Shown here in pieces: positions 54,153 through 62,296 of a stretch of 64,000 nt of DNA. This stretch comes from Arthrobacter sp. MYb213 (GTDB taxonomy: Bacteria; Actinomycetota; Actinomycetes; Actinomycetales; Micrococcaceae). Position numbers and translations under genes: made by a program. Position 1 is the first letter of the stretch; each line of letters begins with the position of its first letter. The notes beneath the pieces are model-generated. The model ran no database searches. It saw only the letters and a program-made list of their open reading frames with translations, and was not told where the DNA came from. The DNA is taken from assembly GCF_002979915.1 (NCBI RefSeq), contig NZ_PCQA01000002.1:434001-498000 (forward strand), written 5' to 3'.

Positions 54153-54216
54153 AACATTTACACTCGAATGCAGGGAAAACATCAAACTTTTCAGTATTTT
54201 TCCAACTTTTTACATA

Positions 54217-54228
54217 GGAAACGTTTGC
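54217..54228 (-). promoter_or_regulatory. LacI-type operator 2 upstream of the amylopullulanase gene
   Basis: GGAAACGTTTGC, in opposite orientation to operator 1, 76 bp centre to centre, with an AT-rich segment between them that could hold the promoter. Confidence 0.6.
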
Positions 54229-54287
54229 ACAATGCGGCACAAGAGTCTCCAATTCCCATTGTCCGGTCAGGTCGGCAACCCCACTAC

Positions 54288-54332
54288 AAAAAGAACCTCC
54301 AGACAGCTTTTGGCTGTCTGGAGGTTCTTTTT
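54288..54332. terminator. Strong terminator of the DEAD-box helicase gene
   Basis: 20-bp perfect stem (core GAACCTCCAGACAGC) with TTTTG loop and A/T-run flanks; 11 nt after the helicase stop on the minus strand. Confidence 0.9.
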
Positions 54333-54343
54333 CGTACTAGTTC

Positions 54344-55909
54344 TTACCGTCCGCCGGTAGCAGGGCTTGATGCACGACGTGGTCCACGTGAACGACCGCC
54401 GCCAGCTGGTGCGCCAGCTGAGTCGCCGCGTCCACCCTGACGTGGAGCACGGTTGCCACCACTTGGACGTTCCGCGTTAGCGTTGTGCCCGCCGCGCGAT
54501 GGGCGCTCGGCGTTAGCCGAATGTCCGCCACGTGCTGGACGTTCCGCGTTGGCCGAGCCGCCGCGAGCTGGACGACGGTTCGAGCTCTGCTGGCCTTCGT
54601 CTTCGGAACGAGCGCCGCGACCTGGACGGCCACCGCGAGCACCATTACCGCCGTTGCCACCACGCGAAGAACCGTTACCGGCGCCAGCGCTGGTGCGCTT
54701 GCGTGGCGATGCCTTTGGCTGTGCCGGAGCAACATAAGCAACCGGTGCGGCCACTTCGCCGACAACATCTGCCACGACTGCGGAGTTCAGGTTGACCTTC
54801 TCAAAAGGAACCTTCAAACCAGCCTGGCGAAGCAAGGTGGATACGTCGCCCTGCTGATCAGGGGTGCAAATGGTGACTACGGTGCCACTGGAGCCTGCAC
54901 GGGCGGTACGGCCCGAGCGGTGAGTGTATGCCTTGTGTTCTGCCGGTGGATCAACGTGTACAACAAGTTCCACGCCGTCAACGTGAACGCCGCGAGCAGC
55001 AACGTCGGTGGCAACAAGAACCTTAGCCTCACCCGAGGAGAAGGCAGCTAGGTTTCGGTCACGAGCGTTCTGCGACAGGTTGCCGTGTAGGTCTACCGAT
55101 GGGACGCCTGCCTTAGACAGGGCGATTGCCATCTTCTTGGCGTGGTGCTTGGTGCGCATGAACATGATGCGACGACCGGTGCCCTGAGCCAAAATGCGGA
55201 TCAGTTCCTTCTTGTCATCGGCTGGAATCACGAAGACGTGGTGTTCCATGGTGTTCACTGCGGCTTCCGGAGCATCAACCGAGTGAATGGTCGGGTGGCT
55301 CAGGTAGCGCTTAACAACCTTGTCCACGCCGTTATCCAAGGTGGCGGAGAACAGCATGTGCTGGATGCCGGTTGGCATGCGGTCCATGATGCGGCGAACT
55401 ACAGGCAAGAAGCCCATATCTGCCATGTGGTCGGCCTCGTCCAGAATCGAGATTTCAAGCTGGGACAGGTCAACGACCTTCTGCTTGATCAAGTCATCGA
55501 GACGACCCGGGCAAGCGATGACAATGTCAACGCCTTCGTTCATGGCCTTTTCCTGGCGGCTCTGGGCGACGCCACCGTAGATTACGGTGGTGCGCAAACC
55601 CGAGGCTGCGGCTAGCGGATCCACGGCCTTGGCGATCTGAGTCGCCAATTCGCGGGTCGGAGCCATGATCAGTGCGCGAGGGAAACGTGCCTTGCGACGC
55701 TGTGGACGCTGAGCCAGTCGGGCCACCATTGGAATGGAGAAGGCAAGGGTTTTACCCGAGCCGGTCTGTCCACGGCCCAAGACGTCGCCGCCGGCAAGAG
55801 TGGAGGGAAGGGTGGCTTCCTGAATTGGGAAAGCCGATTCAATGCCAAGGTCAGCTAGGACGTTGACAATGTTTTCGGGCACGCCGAGGGCGCTAAAAGT
55901 TGCAGTCAT
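54344..55909 (-). CDS. DEAD-box RNA helicase with RGG-like repeat tail
   Basis: 521 aa from ATG 55909 (M-T-A-T-F-S-A-L-G-V). All core motifs: Q-motif F-P-I-Q-E-A-T, G-R-G-Q-T-G-S-G-K-T, P-T-R-E-L-A, D-E-A-D, S-A-T, and H-R-S-G-R-T-A-R. It unwinds structured RNA, as DeaD/RhlE-type enzymes do in cold adaptation, ribosome assembly and RNA decay. The last ~110 residues are Gly/Arg-rich and contain three tandem copies of a 12-13-residue unit around A-N-A-E-R-P-x-R-G-G-H, a likely RNA-binding tail. A long untranslated region (about 250 nt) separates it from the next gene upstream. Confidence 0.92.
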   Translation of the reverse strand: MTATFSALGVPENIVNVLADLGIESAFPIQEATLPSTLAGGDVLGRGQTGSGKTLAFSIPMVARLAQRPQRRKARFPRALIMAPTRELATQIAKAVDPLAAASGLRTTVIYGGVAQSRQEKAMNEGVDIVIACPGRLDDLIKQKVVDLSQLEISILDEADHMADMGFLPVVRRIMDRMPTGIQHMLFSATLDNGVDKVVKRYLSHPTIHSVDAPEAAVNTMEHHVFVIPADDKKELIRILAQGTGRRIMFMRTKHHAKKMAIALSKAGVPSVDLHGNLSQNARDRNLAAFSSGEAKVLVATDVAARGVHVDGVELVVHVDPPAEHKAYTHRSGRTARAGSSGTVVTICTPDQQGDVSTLLRQAGLKVPFEKVNLNSAVVADVVGEVAAPVAYVAPAQPKASPRKRTSAGAGNGSSRGGNGGNGARGGRPGRGARSEDEGQQSSNRRPARGGSANAERPARGGHSANAERPSRGGHNANAERPSGGNRAPRQGGRGDSAGAPAGGGRSRGPRRASSPATGGR

Positions 55910-56117
55910 GCTCAAACTTTCTCTCTGATTCGCACGCCGGTTTTGGCGTTTGGTTTCGCCGAGCCAGGAGGAAGTCCGCAACTATGCAAAGAAAAGACAC
56001 CAGCTGGTGAAGATCTTCGGAAGGGGGAAATCTAAACTGTCGACGAATGCGCACCGAGTTTTTCGGGAGAATCACCGAATCACTAAGAAGTGCGCACAGT
56101 TTTATTCTACAGGCCAA

Positions 56118-56148
56118 TGACGGACTCCGGCAGTACCGGAGTCCGTCA
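56118..56148 (-). terminator. Hairpin after the MmpL gene
   Basis: TGACGGACTCCGG / CCGGAGTCCGTCA, 13-bp perfect stem, CAGTA loop, 13 nt after the stop; no strong U-run. Confidence 0.7.
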
Positions 56149-56160
56149 GATCGACTAAAA

Positions 56161-58314
56161 TCAGGAGATCTCAGACACTAAATCAGATTCTTTAGTCTCT
56201 TCGGGCTCTTTGGCCAGCTTCGAAGGCCACCAGACCTTCGGTCCAATTTCCTCCACCAGAGCAGGGACCAAAAGGCTTCTGACGATGAATGTATCGAGCA
56301 GCACGCCAAAGGCAACGATGAACCCAAGCTGCGCCAAGAACATGATTGGAACAACGCCTAAAGCTGCAAAGGTTGCTGCCAGCACCACACCTGCCGAGGT
56401 AATGACTCCGCCGGTAACCTTCAAGCCACGACGCATACCCTCACGCGTTCCATGCTTCAACGATTCTTCGCGCACCCTGGTCATCAAGAAGATGTTGTAG
56501 TCCACCCCCAGTGCTACCAAGAAGACAAAACCAAACAACGGTACGGCCGGATCAGCCCCCGAGAACTTGAATACGTTGTTGAATACCAGTGCGCTGACGC
56601 CCATGGCCGTCCCATAGGAAAGCACGGTGCTCAGGATCAGCAGCACCGGAGCCAGCACCGAACGCAGTAACAGCATCAGAATGATCAGAATGGCGCCCAG
56701 CGTCAACGGGATGATCTTGGCCAAGTCGGCAAGTGCCGTATCGGCGGTATCCAGTTGCGTCGCCGTAGTGCCACCGATTAGTGCTTCCGCGTCGGTCGCG
56801 TGGACCGCATCGCGAAGTGCAACGATCGTGTCCTTGGCAGCGTCCGAGTCGGCAGCGTCACTCAAGGTGATGGAGATCAGGCTACGACCTTCGACCACCT
56901 GCGGCGCTGCGCCGCGTTGTGCCATTGCCGGTCCACCATCTTCGGCTTGCAGATAAGCAGAATCCACCCCGGTGACATCTAGGACGTCTTCCAGCACGGT
57001 GGCCGCGTCAGCCTCGTTGACTACCGCGACTGCTGGCGAGCCAGATCCTCCAGGAAAGTGCTCACCTAAGGCAATTTGTCCGTCACGGGATTCAGAACCA
57101 CCGATAACTAGTTCACTTTGCGGCACTCCATGGGCTTTGAGCCCAGTCACTCCCAAGGCGCCTACCGCCAGCAGGATGATCGTGAAGATCCAGATGGGAC
57201 GAGGATGCGCCGCGACGAAGTTCGCGATACGCCCCCAGAGACCTTCCTTGACTGCCGCATGCCCACCTTGGTCTGCGACCCTCGGCGGAAATGGCCAGTA
57301 GGCGGCACGTCCGAGTAAACCCAGCGCCGCAGGAAGGAATGTTAGGGCGGCAATAATGGAGAAAATAATGCCACTGGCACCAATCGGGCCCAATGCTTTA
57401 TTGGAGTTCAGATCCGAGAAGAGCAGACACAGCAGGCCAACGGTCACGGTGCCACCCGAGGCGACGATCGGTTCAAAGGACCTGCGCCAAGCCTTGGACA
57501 CTGCCTGGAACTTGTCCAGTCCTTCGGACAAGGCTTCCTTATGGCGTGCAACGAACAGCAAGGAATAATCCGTGGCGGCGCCGATGACCAGGATAGACAA
57601 AATGCCCTGAGATTGCCCATCCAACCGGATCCAACCAGCATCAGCCATATAGTAGACGGTCACGATGGCCGCACACAGGGCAACCACTGAGGTGAGTAAT
57701 ACCGTGAACGGCAGTAGCAGCGAACGATAAACCAACAGCAAAATGACCAGTACCGCAACGAGTGCCACACCGAGTAGCACCCCGTCGATACCGCCAAAAG
57801 CCTCGGTCAGGTCGGCGGCAAAACCCGCCGGCCCGGTGACATAGGCGGTAGCGCCCTCGGGGGTCAGCTGTGCGGTCAGGTTACGTAATTCTTCGACGCC
57901 CACATTTGCTTTGACTTCACCACTGACGGGAACCAGAAGTTCCAGTGCCCGCTTGTCTTCGGAAATGAATGGTCCGGTGACCTCCCCATCGAGGTATTCA
58001 TAATCGGCAAACCCCTTGGCTAACTGTTCCCCCGCAGCAGCGTCAAGCTGATTCTCGCTGGTAAACAGCACCACTGCAGGGACTGCGTCAGAGCTACGGA
58101 ATTTGCTCTGCCATTCCAGCGCTTTGGTCGCTTCTGCGGTCGCGGGAAGAAAAGCTGCCTGGTCATTGGTCTGCACTTCGGAAAGTTTGCCGAAGGTGGG
58201 ACCGCCTACACCAGCAATCGCTATCCAGATCAACACCAACAGCGAGTACACGATTACTCGAATACCCGCACCCTTAAACTTCGAGGGCCGGTGCGGCTTT
58301 GTCACGTGAGACAC
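56161..58314 (-). CDS. MMPL/RND-family membrane exporter
   Basis: 717 aa with two repeats of one helix, a large outer domain and five helices (12 helices in all). Diagnostic stretches are G-A-A-T-D-Y-S-L-L-F-V-A-R-H-K-E and V-A-L-G-V-D-Y-N-I-F-L-M-T-R-V-R-E, carrying the Asp-Tyr pairs that relay protons in MmpL proteins. GTG 58314 start has AAAGGA upstream. Mycobacterial MmpLs export lipids; others export drugs. Here the divergent MarR regulator suggests an inducible drug or toxic-compound exporter; the substrate is not known. Confidence 0.9.
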   Translation of the reverse strand: MSHVTKPHRPSKFKGAGIRVIVYSLLVLIWIAIAGVGGPTFGKLSEVQTNDQAAFLPATAEATKALEWQSKFRSSDAVPAVVLFTSENQLDAAAGEQLAKGFADYEYLDGEVTGPFISEDKRALELLVPVSGEVKANVGVEELRNLTAQLTPEGATAYVTGPAGFAADLTEAFGGIDGVLLGVALVAVLVILLLVYRSLLLPFTVLLTSVVALCAAIVTVYYMADAGWIRLDGQSQGILSILVIGAATDYSLLFVARHKEALSEGLDKFQAVSKAWRRSFEPIVASGGTVTVGLLCLLFSDLNSNKALGPIGASGIIFSIIAALTFLPAALGLLGRAAYWPFPPRVADQGGHAAVKEGLWGRIANFVAAHPRPIWIFTIILLAVGALGVTGLKAHGVPQSELVIGGSESRDGQIALGEHFPGGSGSPAVAVVNEADAATVLEDVLDVTGVDSAYLQAEDGGPAMAQRGAAPQVVEGRSLISITLSDAADSDAAKDTIVALRDAVHATDAEALIGGTTATQLDTADTALADLAKIIPLTLGAILIILMLLLRSVLAPVLLILSTVLSYGTAMGVSALVFNNVFKFSGADPAVPLFGFVFLVALGVDYNIFLMTRVREESLKHGTREGMRRGLKVTGGVITSAGVVLAATFAALGVVPIMFLAQLGFIVAFGVLLDTFIVRSLLVPALVEEIGPKVWWPSKLAKEPEETKESDLVSEIS

Positions 58315-58407
58315 GGGTCAATCCTTTTTCTCGGTGAGATAGTGGGGAGTCGAAAGCTAACGACGCATTTAGCTTATCAGTAAAGTATCTCTATTATCGA
58401 ATGACTC

Positions 58408-58423
58408 TATTGCATATACAATA
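58408..58423. promoter_or_regulatory. MarR-type operator dyad between mmpL and marR
   Basis: TATTG-CATATA-CAATA, a perfect 5-bp dyad with 6-nt spacer that covers the marR -10 box (TACAAT, 58417-58422). Confidence 0.55.
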
Positions 58424-58429
58424 ACTTTT

Positions 58430-58930
58430 ATGAGCAATAACCCCTCCCATCAGCTCGTGGCACTTCTGCGCGAATTTGCGCACGCAAGCGACAGATACGT
58501 TGAGTCCACCGGGGCCCTGCACGGAACTCACCGCACCGACATGAATGCACTGTCAATCATCATGAAATACCAGCAACAAGGCACCCCACCCTCACCTCGG
58601 GATCTGAGCCACGAGCTGCATTTGAGTTCGCCTGCGACCACCGCCATGCTTGACCGCTTAGAAAAGATCGGGTTCATTGAGCGCCAACGTACCGATAAGG
58701 ATCGCCGTGTGGTGCGAATTGCGCTAACCGACAAGGCACGAACCGGCGGACGAGAAATGTTCATGCCCTTGGGCAAAAACATGCTTGATGCCATAGCTCA
58801 TTACGACGCTGAACAGATTGCCCTGATTACGGATTTTATGGGCCGGATTATCGAAGGTGTCGACAGTGCGATAGTCGACGCCGCGTCACAGCACGATACT
58901 AAGTCTCAAAGTAGTACACCGAACGCCTAA
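58430..58930 (+). CDS. MarR-family transcriptional regulator
   Basis: 166 aa. Winged-helix domain with P-R-D-L-S-H-E-L-H-L-S-S-P-A-T-T-A-M-L-D-R-L (recognition helix) and R-Q-R-T-D-K-D-R-R-V-V-R-I-A-L-T (wing with the D-x-R-x-x motif). Divergent from the MMPL exporter, the standard layout of a ligand-released repressor. TACAAT sits 7 nt before ATG 58430, so the mRNA is probably leaderless, and the overlapping dyad predicts autorepression. LysE follows 9 nt downstream and may be co-transcribed. Confidence 0.92.
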   Translation: MSNNPSHQLVALLREFAHASDRYVESTGALHGTHRTDMNALSIIMKYQQQGTPPSPRDLSHELHLSSPATTAMLDRLEKIGFIERQRTDKDRRVVRIALTDKARTGGREMFMPLGKNMLDAIAHYDAEQIALITDFMGRIIEGVDSAIVDAASQHDTKSQSSTPNA

Positions 58931-58939
58931 GCTAATCTG

Positions 58940-59563
58940 GTGACACTTGCACTTTGGATCTCCCTGCTCGGCGCCTCCATCATCATCAGCTTCACCCCCG
59001 GCGCTGGGGCAATCAACACCATGACCAACGCCATGCGACTTGGCTTCCGCGGAGCTATCTGGGGAATTATCGGCCAACAGATCGCATTGCTCATTCACGT
59101 GATCATCGTTGCCGCCGGAGTGGGAATATTGGTCGCCAGTTCGCCGGCAATCTTTGCAGCCGTGCGCTACGCAGGCGCAGCCTATCTGGTGTATTTGGGC
59201 GTTCGGATGATTCTTTCCAAACCCGATGTCAGTTCAGAGTCAACGACCCAAACCCGCGTCTCGGGCCGCTGGGCAATGGTGCGCAGGGGAATTCTGGTGA
59301 ACCTGCTGAACCCCAAGGCCATCGTGTTTTTCCTGGCCTTCACCCCACAGTTTATCCAACCGGGCCAACCACTGGCCCCGCAGTATGCCATCTATATTGG
59401 TACGATCATTGTGGTCGATATTCTCGTCATGTGGTTTTTCTTTGCCGCCACCGCACGCAGCTTCCAGCGTTTCACCACCACGGTGCGTGGCGCTAAGATC
59501 TTGAATTTAGTCTTCGGCACACTCTTTATTTTTGTCGCCGCACTTTTGCTCCTCATGCACTAA
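58940..59563 (+). CDS. LysE/RhtB-family amino acid exporter
   Basis: 207 aa with six membrane helices. The conserved N-terminal motif S-F-T-P-G-A-G-A-I-N-T (the family has P-G-P) and V-N-L-L-N-P-K-A-I-V-F-F-L-A-F-T-P-Q-F (family signature N-P-K-x-x-x-F) identify it. It is a proton-driven exporter of amino acids or derivatives. GTG 58940 start; a TAAGCT box 6 nt upstream overlaps the marR stop and may be fortuitous. Likely part of the marR transcript, hence under the same control. Confidence 0.88.
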   Translation: MTLALWISLLGASIIISFTPGAGAINTMTNAMRLGFRGAIWGIIGQQIALLIHVIIVAAGVGILVASSPAIFAAVRYAGAAYLVYLGVRMILSKPDVSSESTTQTRVSGRWAMVRRGILVNLLNPKAIVFFLAFTPQFIQPGQPLAPQYAIYIGTIIVVDILVMWFFFAATARSFQRFTTTVRGAKILNLVFGTLFIFVAALLLLMH

Positions 59564-59768
59564 ATCATCCATTGCGCTTGGTGCTTTCAAAGTTGCGCGC
59601 CGAGCATCTTCTAGACGAATACCGCACTTGTCGCAGGGCAGATTGAACAGCGCATAAACCAGATGACAAACCGATTTCTGCACTCGTTCACAGACCTAAA
59701 CTAAATCGTGGCCTTTTTGTAGTCTTAAATCGGGCGCGTAGCTCTCGAAGGTTGGCCCGACTTGTGTC

Positions 59769-59774
59769 TAGACT
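59769..59774 (+). promoter_or_regulatory. -10 box of the tyrosine phosphatase gene (leaderless)
   Basis: TAGACT, 6 nt, then ATG 59781. Confidence 0.55.
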
Positions 59775-59780
59775 GAGGAC

Positions 59781-60290
59781 ATGTTCCGGATAATGATCGT
59801 GTGCACAGGGAATATCTGCCGCTCGCCGATGGCCGAGTACATGCTCAAAGGCGCCCTCGCTGATGCAGGAATCTTAGAGGTTGAGCTCTTCTCCAGGGCA
59901 ACCACCGACGGTGAGGTCGGCAACGGGATCGATCCACGTGCCGCGAACACGTTGCGTGCTCACGGAATTGACGCTTCGGAACACGTTGCCACGCAAATTG
60001 CCCAAAATGAGCTTGGTCAAGTTGATCTAGTGCTAGCCATGGATACCGACCACTTCGAATTTCTCGTTCCGCACTTAGCAGAGATAGATCAGAACGAACG
60101 TCCACAACTGCGCATGTTCCGGTCCTTTGACCCGGCCGTGGCTAACGAACCTCATGAAACCCAAGGAGTCTATGACCCTTGGTATGGAGATGCCGGAGAT
60201 TTTAGAGAAACCTGGAAGATGGTTTCTGCCAGCCTGCCAGCCCTCGTTGATTATGTGCGGAGTAACATCGCCTCTCGTGGAAACCGATAG
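59781..60290 (+). CDS. Low-molecular-weight protein tyrosine phosphatase
   Basis: 169 aa. The P-loop C-T-G-N-I-C-R-S at 8-15 gives the nucleophile Cys8 and Arg14, and D-P-W-Y-G-D near the C-terminus carries the general-acid Asp. This is the PtpA/Wzb fold; in the Arg position before S the sequence is canonical. Targets could be tyrosine kinases of polysaccharide export or free phosphotyrosine proteins; none is encoded nearby. Its 3' end overlaps the pabB-fusion gene by 38 nt (or 14 if that starts at GTG 60277), so the two are co-transcribed. Confidence 0.93.
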   Translation: MFRIMIVCTGNICRSPMAEYMLKGALADAGILEVELFSRATTDGEVGNGIDPRAANTLRAHGIDASEHVATQIAQNELGQVDLVLAMDTDHFEFLVPHLAEIDQNERPQLRMFRSFDPAVANEPHETQGVYDPWYGDAGDFRETWKMVSASLPALVDYVRSNIASRGNR

Positions 60291-62289
60291 ACCATATATT
60301 ATTGCCCTCGACGGCCGTTCCGGCGCGGGCAAAACACGATTTGCTGCGGCTTTGGCGACCCTGCTGGGTGCCGAGGAAACCGTTAGTGTGCTGCACCTAG
60401 AAGATCTTTATCCCGGATGGGATGGATTGGGACAGGCCCGAGACCTCTACTCCAAGCTATTGCCAGATTTGGCAGCGGGCCACGAAGTTTCCTGGCACAG
60501 CTGGGACTGGGAGACTAACCAATTCGGCGCCCTCACCTCCTTTACCCCTGGTCGAGTGGTCATTGTTGAGGGAGTCGGCGCCGCCGGCGCCGCCGCACGT
60601 GAACACCTCGACGTGAGTATCTGGCTTGAGGCCCCTGCCGTGTTGCGCCGCGAACGCGCGCTGGCCCGTGACGGCGAAACATATCGCCCTTACTGGGCAC
60701 GATGGGCTGACCAAGAGGCTGCATATCTGCAGGCAGAAGCCCCGCAGACCTACGCCACCATCATCTTGGACGGTGCCGCCGAACAAACTCCGGCCCATCA
60801 ACTGCGCACAGTGCACCACTTCCTTCCCGAAAAATTACAACAATTGCTGCCGCGTGAAGAAGCGGTACAGGCACCTGAGCTACAACAAACTTTTAAGGCT
60901 CCGCAGGATGTGGCTGCTTTATTCGAATCGCTAGCCCAAGGACTGCCAAAAGCCGCGTTGTTGGAGTCAACGAGCCATAAACTCACTGATCCTTTAGATC
61001 GTAATAGATACTCTGTGCTCGCCCTGGCACTGGATCCGGCAGCGGCCACACTCACCAATGATGCCTCCGGAACCACCGTGTCCGTTGGCGGCAGCACCGT
61101 GCGTCTTAATGAGCAGTTCTTTACTGCCCTGCATCACCTCTGGCCCCAGCACGCAGATGTCGGCGGTGATTATCCGATGCCTCAATGGGTGGGCTATCTA
61201 GGCTATGAACTCAACCGCGAAGTGGGAGCGAAAGATCGCAGCGTCCAGCTTAGTGACGCCACCATTCGCCCCGATGCTCAGTTCTTTTGCCCGGACACCG
61301 TCCTAGTGGTGGACCACCGCTTGAATCGCTTAATGCTGCATTGCCCAACCCTTCGAGTACCAGAGCTCCGAGAGCTGATCAATGCCCTGGACACCGCTGG
61401 CTCCCGGCACTGTGTACCCTTACCTCCGTTGAGCTTCGAATGCGCCGATTCGGCCAGCGGATACCAGCAAAAAGTCCGGGCGGTGCAACAACAAATTTTT
61501 GAGGGCAACACCTACGAAGCCTGCCTCACTACGGTTTTGACGGCACAGACGCCAGAATTTTCACCCTTTGAGGCGTACTGTGCAATGCGCGAGTCCAGCC
61601 CGGCGCCCTTCGCCCACTACCTGCGCATGGACACACTGGAAGTTGCAAGTATCTCTCCGGAAAGATTCTTAAGTTTAGATTCCTCCGGCCACCTTCGCGC
61701 CGAGCCAATCAAGGGGACCCGTCCACGTGGCCGGGACGAAGACGAAGATTTTGCTTTGGCTCATGACCTTGCCACACATCCCAAAGACCGTGCCGAAAAC
61801 ATTATGATCGTTGACCTATTGCGCAACGACCTTTCGCATTATGCGATTCCCGGTTCGGTAGAGGTCAAACGGCTATGCGCGGTGGAAACGTATTCGACGG
61901 TACATCAAATGGTGTCCACCATTGATGCCACGCTTCGAGACCGGCGTGATGCAGCCTTGGCTTTACGCGAAGCATTTCCCCCGGGCTCAATGACCGGCGC
62001 ACCCAAGCTTTCGAGCATGGAAATCTTAGACAACCTTGAAGGCCAACGCCCGCGGGGCCTCTACTCCGGCTCCGTGGGATACCTCGGTTACAACGGCTCA
62101 GCAGATTTTTCGGTGGTGATCCGCACCTTGGTCTGTGACCGGATTGCAGGCGGCGGTTGGGATTTGAGCCTTGGCTTAGGCGGTGCAATTACCGCGGATT
62201 CACAACCTCACGAGGAATGGGAGGAAGTGATCACCAAGTCTGTGGGCGTGCTGCGCGCATTAGGCGCACACTTCCCGTTGCGTCCTTAA
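60253..62289 (+). CDS. pabB: P-loop kinase-like domain fused to aminodeoxychorismate synthase component I
   Basis: About 678 aa from ATG 60253 (GTG 60277 is possible). Residues ~10-190 form a P-loop domain of the uridine kinase/phosphoribulokinase type: D-G-R-S-G-A-G-K-T (Walker A), H-L-E-D-L-Y-P-G-W-D, then V-I-V-E-G-V-G and R-R-E-R-A-L-A-R-D-G. The remaining ~480 residues are a chorismate-binding enzyme: P-I-K-G-T-R-P-R-G (catalytic Lys), H-P-K-D-R-A-E-N-I-M-I-V-D-L-L-R-N-D-L, P-G-S-M-T-G-A-P-K and G-Y-L-G-Y-N-G. P-I-K-G-T is the PabB signature (TrpE has P-I-x-G-T with other residues). It makes 4-amino-4-deoxychorismate for folate with a PabA glutaminase not present here. The function of the kinase domain is unknown. 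Confidence 0.88.
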   Translation: MCGVTSPLVETDRPYIIALDGRSGAGKTRFAAALATLLGAEETVSVLHLEDLYPGWDGLGQARDLYSKLLPDLAAGHEVSWHSWDWETNQFGALTSFTPGRVVIVEGVGAAGAAAREHLDVSIWLEAPAVLRRERALARDGETYRPYWARWADQEAAYLQAEAPQTYATIILDGAAEQTPAHQLRTVHHFLPEKLQQLLPREEAVQAPELQQTFKAPQDVAALFESLAQGLPKAALLESTSHKLTDPLDRNRYSVLALALDPAAATLTNDASGTTVSVGGSTVRLNEQFFTALHHLWPQHADVGGDYPMPQWVGYLGYELNREVGAKDRSVQLSDATIRPDAQFFCPDTVLVVDHRLNRLMLHCPTLRVPELRELINALDTAGSRHCVPLPPLSFECADSASGYQQKVRAVQQQIFEGNTYEACLTTVLTAQTPEFSPFEAYCAMRESSPAPFAHYLRMDTLEVASISPERFLSLDSSGHLRAEPIKGTRPRGRDEDEDFALAHDLATHPKDRAENIMIVDLLRNDLSHYAIPGSVEVKRLCAVETYSTVHQMVSTIDATLRDRRDAALALREAFPPGSMTGAPKLSSMEILDNLEGQRPRGLYSGSVGYLGYNGSADFSVVIRTLVCDRIAGGGWDLSLGLGGAITADSQPHEEWEEVITKSVGVLRALGAHFPLRP

Positions 62290-62296
62290 GCGTTCG

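Noticed and set aside
59564-59768. Minus-strand Cys-rich stretch (L-P-C-D-K-C-G-I-R-L-E-D-A-R-R)
   Set aside because: Zinc-finger-like look, but no start codon with a ribosome-binding site and no complete frame; probably chance.
60127-60252. N-terminal extension of the PabB fusion
   Set aside because: It lies wholly inside the tyrosine phosphatase gene and has no ribosome-binding site or domain homology.
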